A stretch of DNA of 64,000 nucleotides from FEN-1191 sp036490715 (GTDB lineage: Bacteria > Pseudomonadota > Gammaproteobacteria > Steroidobacterales > Steroidobacteraceae): positions 124,001 through 188,000 of the forward strand of contig DASXDL010000037.1 of NCBI GenBank assembly GCA_036490715.1, written 5' to 3'. The notes beneath the pieces were generated by a model. It was not told the origin of the DNA, ran no database searches, and worked only from the letters and a program-made list of their open reading frames with translations. This document shows positions 1-8,279 of this stretch, one piece after another; the stretch's first letter is position 1; each line of letters starts with the position of its first letter. A program made the position numbers and the translations under genes.

Positions 1-2970
1 GTCGGTCAGATTCTGCGCCGACAGCACCACGCCGATGTGCTCGTTGACGTCGTACGACAGCTGCGCGTCAAGTTGCCCGTAGGGGGCGGCAAACACCTGC
101 AGCACCTGGGGCACATTGTTGCGATCGGTGATGGTGAAGGTCGATCCGACCAGCGAGTCGTTCACCCGACTGCCCTGATAGGAGTACGACAGGCGGCCGG
201 AGAAGCCGAAACGCTCGTAGTAACCCTGCACCGTGAACGAATCGTGCGCCACACCGGGAATGCCGGCATGCGACGAAAACTCTGTGACCTGATCCGAGGT
301 CGATTGCGACAACGTGTAGTTGGCCGCGAACCCGAAGCCCTTCAGGAAGTTTTCATCGAACGCATACTGGCCGCCGACCTCGATGCCGTAGACGCGGCCC
401 TTGCCGGCATTGACCGGCTCGCTGACATTGGAGGTGGTGCCGGCAAACGTAACCGGCACATTCTGGGTTTCAACAAAGCTGTCGATCTGCTTCCAGAATG
501 CGCCGACGCTGGCCAGCGCTCCCTTGGCAAAGTAATTCTCGTACGACACCAAAGCCTGCGTAGCACGGTAGGGGTCCAGATTTGGATTACCGGAACTGCC
601 GCCGGCGAAGATGAAGTTGGTGCTGCTGCCACTACGGGTGAAGTTATACGAGTTGCCCAGACCCAGGGAGAACAGGTCCTGCGGAGCGACCACGCGCGCC
701 GCGCCGACCCGCAGCAGCTGCGTGTCAGTCAGATTGGCCGTGGCATTGAACGATGGCAGCACATCGGTATAGCTGCGGTTGGTGGTCACCGGCACGACGT
801 TTGATTCGACGCCATTCCACGAGGCGGTGCCGTAGTAGGTGGGCACAGGAGCCGCCTGGCCACCGGACACGCTCAGGCTGGTCGATACCACGCGCAGACC
901 GAAGTTCAGGTGGTACGGGTCCTGCTTGCCACCGAAATCCTCCATGAAGTACTCGGCGGTGGTGTACTCGTTCACGACGAACGAACTGAGGTTGTCCTTG
1001 AAGAAGTGCTCGGTGTTGTTGGGCACGCCCGCACCACCCCACACCGTCTCGAGATAGGTCGACGGGTTGGTCATGCCTCCGGTGTACGGATTCTTGACGC
1101 TGATGGTACCGGCGGCGAAGTTGTTGACGTTCAGCACCAGTCCGGGATTGGACGTCGCCGTCGAATACGGAATGTTGGGCGTGCCGTAGCCCGGATCCTG
1201 GTAGTAGTCATTGGGCCCGAAGTTGGCGCCCGGGTTGGACGGGTTGGGTCCGTTGGCGTTGCCCGCGATTTCGCCGTTGGACAGCGTGCCGTTGATCAGA
1301 TAGCGACCGAAGGTCTGATCGATATCCCGATTGGCGACGCGGAAACCGACCGACAGCACCGATTCGACGCCGGTGGACTGATCGATGGAAGCATCGCCCT
1401 TGACTGCCCACTGCCGGTTGTTGGTGCGATTGGCCCACGCCCAGTTCGACTTGAAAGTGGTGTAGGCCGGGTTGTTGAGGACGTCGGCGTACGGATTCAG
1501 ATACGAGATGCTCGGCAGTCCCGAGGTGCCGCCGTTGGCGTAGCTGAATTCATAACCGTGGTTGCCGGTCGCGCAGGTCGACGCGCCGTTGTTGCAGCCC
1601 GGCGCTGCCGGTGAGGTCGCCACACCGGCGCTGGTCGTATAAAGGCCATGTTCGACGTCGGCCTGGTCGGCTTCCAGATCGGAGCTGGCCTGCGCATATG
1701 ACACATCGAGCTTGGCCTTGAGCGCACCGCCAGCGTCGTAGTACGTCTTCCACTGCACGTTGTCGGCTTTGCTCTCGTTCGACTGGAACAGCGTCGCGGT
1801 CTCGGCGCCATTCGCATTGAACGTGCCAGACTGGATGACGCCATTGGCATCGAACGAGTACGGGTCGGTCGGATCGATGCCCGGGTGCAGCACGCCGGGA
1901 TGATCGCCCTGGCCGTTGAACCAGGCCTTATCGGTGTACTCGATGTTGGTGTCTTTCTCGTCCGAGTGAAAATAGTCCAGCCGCGTGGTGACGGAATCCA
2001 GAACCTTGACCGAGACTCCGAACGAGCCTCCCAGCACCTTGCGCACGTCGTTGATGTCGGTGAAGTACGCCAGCTGCGGCTCGGTGTAGTAGCCGCCATT
2101 GGGCAGGGTACCCGGCAGCGTGGTGAAGGCCGGATCGGTCGGCGTGAGGTTGCCCACGTACGGCCCCAGCGCCTGGTTCGTGGTCAGCCACTGGTTGCGG
2201 TTCTGGTCCTGGAATTCCTTGGTGTGGGTATCCTCCTCGTCGTAGGAGAAACTGCCAGTGAAACCCACCCGGTCGCTCGGCCGGAAGGTGACCACGACCG
2301 TGCCGTCGCCCTTGACGCCGCCAGCACCGGTCGAGCTTGTCCCGCGCGCGTTGCCGCCGATCGTGAATCCCATCGGCTGAGCGAGCGGATCGCGCGTCTT
2401 CAGATCGACCGTACCGCCGATGCCGCCCTCGGTCATTGCTGCATTCGGATTTTTGTAAACGTCGATGCCGCTGATGTTCTCGCTCGGGATGCCTTCCAGC
2501 GAGGCGTATTGGTTGTTGCCGCCGGCGCCACCGCCCGAGCCCTCGCCCGAGACGTAGAACTCCTTACCGGTCAGGAACAGATCACCGTTGAGCGTGGTGA
2601 GATTCTGTCGCAGGCCGTCGATCAGCACCGAGGTGCCGAAGCCGCCGGCGCGATCGATCTGGATTCCGGGCAAACGCTGCAGGGCTTCGGCAACGTCCTG
2701 GTCGGGCATCTTGCCGATATCTTCCGGTGCGACCGATTCGATCGGCAGATTGGAATTGCGTTTGTTATTGAGCGCGGTCTCCAGCGATTCGCGATAACCG
2801 GTGACGACAACTTCCTGCAGACCTTCCGGAGGCGCTGCGGAACCTGCATCTTGCGCGAGCGCAATTCTCGGCGCGGCCAGACTCAGAGCCTGCAACGATG
2901 CAGCGGTGACGAGTGCGGCATTCACGGCCCTGGCGCTAAGCCGGGCGCGTTTTTCCCTGCGATGCGACAT
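1..2970 (-). CDS. TonB-dependent receptor (Xanthomonas/Caulobacter type), C-terminus cut by window edge
   Basis: Outer-membrane active-transport receptor, most likely for an oligosaccharide. The minus-strand frame is open from the ATG at 2970 to base 1 (about 990 codons) with no stop, so only the last part of the barrel is missing. Residues 1-39 look like a signal peptide, a TonB box (EVVVTGYR) lies near residues 53-60, and the plug motif MPDQDVAEALQRLPGIQIDR follows near 88. The last readable residues, ending in SAQNLTD, are typical of the final barrel strands. This plug motif is characteristic of the TonB-Xanth-Caul family. The MFS sugar carrier lies upstream on the same strand and GH2/GH3 genes lie across the divergent promoter, which suggests carbohydrate uptake. 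The substrate is inferred only from these neighbours. Confidence 0.95.
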   Translation of the reverse strand, partial: MSHRREKRARLSARAVNAALVTAASLQALSLAAPRIALAQDAGSAAPPEGLQEVVVTGYRESLETALNNKRNSNLPIESVAPEDIGKMPDQDVAEALQRLPGIQIDRAGGFGTSVLIDGLRQNLTTLNGDLFLTGKEFYVSGEGSGGGAGGNNQYASLEGIPSENISGIDVYKNPNAAMTEGGIGGTVDLKTRDPLAQPMGFTIGGNARGTSSTGAGGVKGDGTVVVTFRPSDRVGFTGSFSYDEEDTHTKEFQDQNRNQWLTTNQALGPYVGNLTPTDPAFTTLPGTLPNGGYYTEPQLAYFTDINDVRKVLGGSFGVSVKVLDSVTTRLDYFHSDEKDTNIEYTDKAWFNGQGDHPGVLHPGIDPTDPYSFDANGVIQSGTFNANGAETATLFQSNESKADNVQWKTYYDAGGALKAKLDVSYAQASSDLEADQADVEHGLYTTSAGVATSPAAPGCNNGASTCATGNHGYEFSYANGGTSGLPSISYLNPYADVLNNPAYTTFKSNWAWANRTNNRQWAVKGDASIDQSTGVESVLSVGFRVANRDIDQTFGRYLINGTLSNGEIAGNANGPNPSNPGANFGPNDYYQDPGYGTPNIPYSTATSNPGLVLNVNNFAAGTISVKNPYTGGMTNPSTYLETVWGGAGVPNNTEHFFKDNLSSFVVNEYTTAEYFMEDFGGKQDPYHLNFGLRVVSTSLSVSGGQAAPVPTYYGTASWNGVESNVVPVTTNRSYTDVLPSFNATANLTDTQLLRVGAARVVAPQDLFSLGLGNSYNFTRSGSSTNFIFAGGSSGNPNLDPYRATQALVSYENYFAKGALASVGAFWKQIDSFVETQNVPVTFAGTTSNVSEPVNAGKGRVYGIEVGGQYAFDENFLKGFGFAANYTLSQSTSDQVTEFSSHAGIPGVAHDSFTVQGYYERFGFSGRLSYSYQGSRVNDSLVGSTFTITDRNNVPQVLQVFAAPYGQLDAQLSYDVNEHIGVVLSAQNLTD

Positions 2971-3327
2971 GTGCTCTTCCCCCCAACGAATTAGTACTGC
3001 GTTTGTTCTCGGGTCCCGCGCGCCGCGAGCCAGCATTGCCTCGACAGGTCCGCGATGCGTACTACCCCGTCGGAAAGCTACAGTCGCCCTAGCGGCGCTG
3101 TCAACGATTATTTATTTCGTTTTGCATTAATCATGCGGGAAGTTAACCGCCGCTTATGCCCCCTTTGAGATGGCCTGTTATCTAGAAATCAACAGCTTAC
3201 TCTTTAAGCGTATTTTGAATTTATTTAAGATTATTAAGATTTCTAGACTGGTGAGCGCCCTTCTTTGGCGCCACCCAAGGTGCCGCGCACCGCCGCTGGC
3301 GAAAACGCAACAGCAGCCACCCAGCCC
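2971..3327. other. Intergenic region upstream of the TonB receptor
   Basis: A 357-bp gene-free stretch between the MFS carrier and the receptor. It is clearly more A+T-rich than its surroundings at 3100-3250 and holds the receptor promoter candidate described separately. An imperfect 13-bp palindrome (GCATTAATCATGC) lies at 3124-3136. Open frames crossing the stretch show no codon pattern or family resemblance of a real gene. Confidence 0.6.
3075..3104 (-). promoter_or_regulatory. Candidate sigma-70 promoter for the TonB receptor
   Basis: On the minus strand TTGACA (3099-3104) is followed after 18 bases by TAGCTT (3075-3080). The first matches the -35 consensus exactly and the second resembles a -10 box. 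It would give a leader of roughly 100 nt before the receptor ATG at 2970, which leaves room for post-transcriptional control. Confidence 0.5.
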
Positions 3328-4665
3328 TCAGTCGGTCGTGGCAGACCAAGCTCGCAGCCGTTGCGGCATACGCTCTAGCGATACCCCGCGCGTCTCGGGC
3401 ACGAAGCGCAGCACCAGGAAGAACTGCAGCAGCATCATCAGGCTGAAGAACGCGAACGGCAGTGATGCCGCTCGGGCCGCAACCGCCGGGAACAGCGCCG
3501 AAATCAGCGCGTTCATGATCCAGTGCGTTGCGCTGCCGAGGCTTTGTCCGCGAGCGCGGATCGCGGTCGGAAAAATCTCGCTCAAGAACACCCAAATCAC
3601 CGCGCCCTGCGAGATGGCGAAAGCCGCGATGAACGTTATCAGCAGTGGCAACAGCAGCGCGCGCCCGCTGCTTAGCGCCATGACCACGGCGACACCGGCC
3701 TGCGCCAACGCTGTGCCGATCGCTCCGATCAGCAACAGCATCCGGCGTCCGACGCGATCGATTAACGTCATGGCGATCAGCGTGGCAATCAGATTGGTGG
3801 CGCCGACTGCGATCGACTGCAGATCAGCCGACATTCCGCTGAATCCTGCAGCGCTGAAGATATCGCCGAGGTAATACAGGATGGCGTTGATGCCGGAGAG
3901 CTGATTGAACATGCCAATACCAACCGCGAGCAGGATCAGACGGGAATGTTGTGACCACGATAGGAACTCGGCGCGCTGCGGTGTGACCGACTCAGCGCTG
4001 CGAATTGATTCAATAACGGCGTCTGGGTGTTCGATGCCCAGTCGTCTCAGGCTGTCGTCGGCGTCCGCGTATCTGCCGCGATGAATCAGCCAGCGCGGGC
4101 TGTGCGGAATAAACAGCAGCAGCACCAGAAATATCAGCGCCGGCAGCGCCGGCACCGCCAGCTTCCAGCGCCACAGCTCGGCGCCCATGAGCAGGCGCGC
4201 CAACACAAAGTTGCTGATGTAGGCCGTCAGGATGCCGATCACGATGTTGATCTGGAACAGACCGACCAGCGCGCCGCGGCGTTCGGCCGGGGCGCTCTCG
4301 GCGATGTAGACCGGTGCCAGCACCGAGGATCCGCCGATCGCCACGCCGATCAGAAATCGACCCAACAGAAATACCGACAGGCTTGGGGCCAGCGCGCAGC
4401 CTAGGGCCGCGATCAGGTACAAAAGCCCGATCACCTTGAGGACGTCGCGCGTGCCGAATCGATCTCCGGGCCGGCCCGCCACCAACGCACCGATTAGCGT
4501 GCCCCACAGTGCGGTAGACACCGCGATACCCAGCCCCGCCGGCGACAGCGCGAACACCGCGCGCAGATCCTGGGTGACGCCGGAAATCACGGCAGTATCG
4601 AATCCAAACAGCAGACCGGCCAAGCTCGCAACGATGATGATGCGCAACTGCGCCCGCGTCGGCAT
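3328..4665 (-). CDS. MFS sugar porter
   Basis: Inner-membrane proton-coupled sugar transporter of the sugar porter family, 445 aa with about 12 hydrophobic segments. Family signatures visible are LLFGFDTAVISG in helix 1, GRFLIGVAIGG, YIAESAPAERRGALVG after helix 4, PHSPRWLI before the central loop, GINAILYY in helix 7 and the C-terminal PETRGVSLE. An upstream ATG at 4677 is possible, but the ATG at 4665 has GGAGG five bases before it and is preferred. It probably takes up the mono- or disaccharide released by the nearby periplasmic glycosidases and imported through the TonB receptor encoded downstream. The sugar cannot be told from sequence. Confidence 0.93.
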   Translation of the reverse strand: MPTRAQLRIIIVASLAGLLFGFDTAVISGVTQDLRAVFALSPAGLGIAVSTALWGTLIGALVAGRPGDRFGTRDVLKVIGLLYLIAALGCALAPSLSVFLLGRFLIGVAIGGSSVLAPVYIAESAPAERRGALVGLFQINIVIGILTAYISNFVLARLLMGAELWRWKLAVPALPALIFLVLLLFIPHSPRWLIHRGRYADADDSLRRLGIEHPDAVIESIRSAESVTPQRAEFLSWSQHSRLILLAVGIGMFNQLSGINAILYYLGDIFSAAGFSGMSADLQSIAVGATNLIATLIAMTLIDRVGRRMLLLIGAIGTALAQAGVAVVMALSSGRALLLPLLITFIAAFAISQGAVIWVFLSEIFPTAIRARGQSLGSATHWIMNALISALFPAVAARAASLPFAFFSLMMLLQFFLVLRFVPETRGVSLERMPQRLRAWSATTD

Positions 4666-4733
4666 GCGACCCTCCATAATCTTTTTTCGATCGGCCCGAC
4701 CGAGCTACAGTGACCGCGCCTCTTCCATAAATC

Positions 4734-4747
4734 AAACAAATTGGTTT
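4734..4747. promoter_or_regulatory. Operator-like palindrome between the MFS and GH2 genes
   Basis: AAACAAATTGGTTT is a 14-bp palindrome with one mismatched pair, in an A+T-rich patch between the divergent MFS carrier (start 4665) and the GH2 gene (start near 4773). The centre AATTGGTTT resembles the half-sites of LacI/GntR-type sugar regulators. One bound regulator could control both directions. No regulator gene is in this part of the window. Confidence 0.4.
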
Positions 4748-4772
4748 ATTGTGGAATGACGGGCGAGTACTT

Positions 4773-7700
4773 GTGGGGGTGGTGGTGAAGGCGTCGGCAC
4801 TCGCGCGTCGGTGGCTACGCGTCGTCGTCACGGGCAGCTTGCTGCTGCTCGGTACAGCTGCGTTGCGCTCACAGGATTCCGCGCCAGCGCTGGGCAGCAA
4901 TTCCAACTTCGGTCCCTACAACGCTACATTTCTGGCCGGCGGCATCGGTCTGACACAGCCGCTGTCGACCGACGCCCCGCTGCTGCCGCCGGCTGCCGCC
5001 TGGTCGATGAGCGCCTGGCTGCGCATCGAGCGCAGTACCGACACCAGCATGATCGTCGCCGCAATCGGCGCGCTGCCGCCTGACAGTTGCCGCTGTTTGC
5101 TGCTCGATCACGGTCAACTCGCGCTGCGGCTAAGCGATTCGGCACTGGTGCGTGGCGGACGCCAGTTGCAGCCCGGCGACTGGCACGCTGTCGCGGTCAC
5201 CTACGACGGACGCAACGTTCGCTTGTATCTCGACGGCGAGCAACAGGCCCAACAGGCGGTGAGCATGCAGCCCGCCGCGCCGACGCTGCATCTGGCTCCC
5301 GACAGCCAGGACGATCTTACCGGCGAACATCACTTTGGAGGCTCGTTGGCTTCCTTTCAGCTATACGCGAGCACCTTGGATGCGACCGTGATCGGCGCCT
5401 TGGCTGCACAGCGACCGGACTTTGCGCTGGTAGCATTCGAGCAGGTCGGTGTGGGCTGGCCGTGGCAACAGAAGGCCTGGCGCGGACTGCTGGTCCCGCA
5501 GCCAGCCTGGACGCTGCCACGTGGAAACGCGCCCTACTCGGCGCCGGTGCGCGCGGCAAATCTGTCATCCGGTGCCCCATTGCAAGCCAACGGCGACGAT
5601 CACTGGCTGATCGGCGGCTGGCACATGTTGCCAGCGCCACGCGTGCCGGGGCAGCCGGCGGACATCGCCAGTGCCGGATTTCAAGAAAGCGACTGGTACG
5701 TCGGGCTCGTGCCGGGCACGGCGTTGACCAGTCTGATCGCCAACGGCGTCTATCCGGATCCGAGCTATGGCCTGAACAATCTGGCGATACCGGAGGCGCT
5801 CAATCGGCAAGATTACTGGTATCGCAGCGAATTCCAGCTGCCGGCCGGTATCGGTGGCAGGCAACTGACGCTCACCTTTAACGGCATCAATTACGCCGCC
5901 GAGGTCTGGTTCAACGGCACCCGGCTCGGCAGCATTCGCGGCGCCTTCATTCGCGGCACCTTCGACCTCACTTCGCTAGCGCGCCCGGGCGGCGCCAATG
6001 TGTTGGCGGTGCGGGTCTCGCCGCCGCCACATCCGGGCATCCCGCACGAGCAGTCGGTCGCGGCCGGTCCTGGTGAGAACGGTGGCAATCTGGCGATCGA
6101 CGGCCCGACCTTCGTCGCGACCGAGGGCTGGGACTGGATACCGGCCATCCGCGACCGCGATACCGGCATCTGGCAGAGCGTCGAGCTGACAGCCAGCGGA
6201 TCCGTGCAGCTGCTCGATCCACAGGTGATCACGCGTCTGCCGTTGCCGCGCACCGACTCAGCCGCCATCAGCATCCGCGTGCCAGTCGACAATCGCTCGG
6301 CTGCGCCCGTGCATGCCGCAATTGACGCCGCTTTTGAGGGCGTACAGGTGCACAAGGAAGCTGATCTTGCCCCCGGCGTCACCGAGCTGCAGCTTGACCC
6401 GGCCGAGTTCAGCCAGCTGCGATTGGCGCATCCGCGTCTGTGGTGGCCGAACGGCTATGGCTCGCCCGAGCTCTACCACCTCACCCTGACCATCACGGTG
6501 GCGGGCAAGACGTCGGATTGGCGCCAGCTGCGGTTCGGCATCCGTGAGCTCAGCTACGAACTATCACTGTTCGATCACGCCGGCCGACTGCGCCGGGTCG
6601 AAGTGGATCCGACGCTGGGCAGCGAGCGTCACGAGCGGCTGATCGACGTGCGCCACGAGGCCATCAAACGCACCGCCAATGGCTGGGCGGAATCCCTGAC
6701 CACTGCCGGTGAGACCTCGCCGGCAGTGCGCGATGTCGACTCGACCGCGCTGACGCCGTATCTGGTGATCCGCGTCAACGGCGTTGCAATCGCGGCGCGC
6801 GGCGGCAGCTGGGGCACCGATGATCTGCTCAAACGCAGCTCGCGCGAGCATCTCGAGCCGTTCTTCAAGCTGCATCAGCAAGCGCACCTGAACATCATTC
6901 GCAACTGGCTGGGACAGAATACCGAGCAGGTGTTCTACGACCTGGCGGACGAATACGGGCTGCTGGTACTGAATGATTTCTGGGAGTCGACCCAGGACTT
7001 CCAGGTTGAAATCGAAGACCCGCAGCTTTTCCTGGCCAATGCGCGCGATGTCATACGCCGCTTCCGCAATCATCCATCGATCGCGGTCTGGTTCGGGCGC
7101 AACGAAGGGGTGCCGCAGCCGATCCTGAATGAGGGTCTGGCCGCGCTGGTGGCGGAGTTTGATGGCACGCGCTACTACACCGGCAGCTCCAACCGCGTCA
7201 ATCTGCAGGACAGCGGGCCGTACAACTACCGCCCGCCGGAAGGCTATTTCACCCAACTAGCGCAGGGATTTGCGGTCGAAGTCGGGACCCCGTCCTTTTC
7301 CTCGCTCGAGGCCATCCGCGCTTCAATTCCGGCAGCCGATCGCTGGCCGCTCGGCGACGCCTATGCCTATCACGACTGGCATTTCGGCGGTAATGGCGAC
7401 ACCGCCACATTCATGCATACGCTGCAGCAGAGCTTTGGTGCCGGCACCGACCTGGAGGACTTCGAGCGCAAGGCGCAGCTGATGAACTATGTGACCTATC
7501 GGGCGATTTTCGAGGGATTTCAGGCGCACCTGTGGACGCGCAACAGCGGCCGACTGTTGTGGATGACGCATCCGGCGTGGCCGAGCAATGAATGGCAGAT
7601 CTACAGCTCGGACTACGACACGGCCGCAGCCTACTATGCGGTCGCCAACGCCTGCGAGCCGCTACACGTGCAGCTCAACCTGCCCGATTTCAGCTTGGCG

Positions 7701-8279
7701 GTCATCAACACCACGCGCTTGGCGCAACGCGGCCTGCAACTGCGCACGCGGGTGGTCTCGCTCGACAATCATTTGCTGCTTCAGCGCACCGATACGGTCG
7801 GCGCCGCCGCCAATGCCACCACCACGCTCAGGCCGATCGATCTTGCGCCACTGCTCGCGCGCGAAGGCGTGGTGCTGGTGGCCCTGACACTGACCGATGT
7901 CCACGGCACGGTACGGTCGCGCAACTTCTACTGGCAGGCGCGCGAGGATGCCAACCTGAGGCAGCTGAACCAGCTGCCACAGCAGGCCCTGACTCTGACG
8001 GCCAACGCCCGCCCCTCAGCTGAGGCCACTGTGGTCGACATCACGGTACGCAACGCCGGACCGGTGGCCGCCCTGGCGGCCAAATTGAGCGTGCTCGATG
8101 CGCACGGAGCGCGCGTGCTGCCGGCCTACTACAGTGACAACTACTTGAGCCTGCTGCCAGGGGAGTCGCGCGTGCTGCAGGTGCGATGCCCGAACGATGG
8201 CCCGGCCTGCGTCGCGGTCGCCATACGTGGCTGGAACGTTGCGCCGACGCGCGTGGCCGTGCAGGCTCACACCCCATGA
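4773..8279 (+). CDS. Secreted LamG-GH2 glycoside hydrolase (exo-glucosaminidase / mannosidase-like)
   Basis: About 1168 aa. An N-terminal hydrophobic signal segment (VVVTGSLLLLGTAAL) is followed by a concanavalin/LamG-like domain (about residues 55-210; GDWHAVAVTYDG, LYLDGEQQ), a GH2 sugar-binding domain (about 265-470; YWYRSEFQLP, AEVWFNGTRLG), an Ig-like domain (WPNGYGSPELY) and the GH2 TIM barrel. The acid/base Glu is probably E778 (WFGRNEG) and the nucleophile Glu probably E836 (FAVEVG). The GH2 part most resembles exo-beta-glucosaminidases and endo-beta-mannosidases. The start is uncertain among GTG codons at 4773, 4779, 4782 and 4785; 4773 has GGCGAG five bases before it. The stop overlaps the GH3 start (ATGA), so the two are translationally coupled. 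The exact substrate is unknown. Confidence 0.9.
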   Translation: MGVVVKASALARRWLRVVVTGSLLLLGTAALRSQDSAPALGSNSNFGPYNATFLAGGIGLTQPLSTDAPLLPPAAAWSMSAWLRIERSTDTSMIVAAIGALPPDSCRCLLLDHGQLALRLSDSALVRGGRQLQPGDWHAVAVTYDGRNVRLYLDGEQQAQQAVSMQPAAPTLHLAPDSQDDLTGEHHFGGSLASFQLYASTLDATVIGALAAQRPDFALVAFEQVGVGWPWQQKAWRGLLVPQPAWTLPRGNAPYSAPVRAANLSSGAPLQANGDDHWLIGGWHMLPAPRVPGQPADIASAGFQESDWYVGLVPGTALTSLIANGVYPDPSYGLNNLAIPEALNRQDYWYRSEFQLPAGIGGRQLTLTFNGINYAAEVWFNGTRLGSIRGAFIRGTFDLTSLARPGGANVLAVRVSPPPHPGIPHEQSVAAGPGENGGNLAIDGPTFVATEGWDWIPAIRDRDTGIWQSVELTASGSVQLLDPQVITRLPLPRTDSAAISIRVPVDNRSAAPVHAAIDAAFEGVQVHKEADLAPGVTELQLDPAEFSQLRLAHPRLWWPNGYGSPELYHLTLTITVAGKTSDWRQLRFGIRELSYELSLFDHAGRLRRVEVDPTLGSERHERLIDVRHEAIKRTANGWAESLTTAGETSPAVRDVDSTALTPYLVIRVNGVAIAARGGSWGTDDLLKRSSREHLEPFFKLHQQAHLNIIRNWLGQNTEQVFYDLADEYGLLVLNDFWESTQDFQVEIEDPQLFLANARDVIRRFRNHPSIAVWFGRNEGVPQPILNEGLAALVAEFDGTRYYTGSSNRVNLQDSGPYNYRPPEGYFTQLAQGFAVEVGTPSFSSLEAIRASIPAADRWPLGDAYAYHDWHFGGNGDTATFMHTLQQSFGAGTDLEDFERKAQLMNYVTYRAIFEGFQAHLWTRNSGRLLWMTHPAWPSNEWQIYSSDYDTAAAYYAVANACEPLHVQLNLPDFSLAVINTTRLAQRGLQLRTRVVSLDNHLLLQRTDTVGAAANATTTLRPIDLAPLLAREGVVLVALTLTDVHGTVRSRNFYWQAREDANLRQLNQLPQQALTLTANARPSAEATVVDITVRNAGPVAALAAKLSVLDAHGARVLPAYYSDNYLSLLPGESRVLQVRCPNDGPACVAVAIRGWNVAPTRVAVQAHTP

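Noticed and set aside
6564..7256. 230-codon open frame antisense to the GH2 gene
   Set aside because: It is a shadow created by the GC-rich codon pattern of the GH2 gene and shows no family resemblance.
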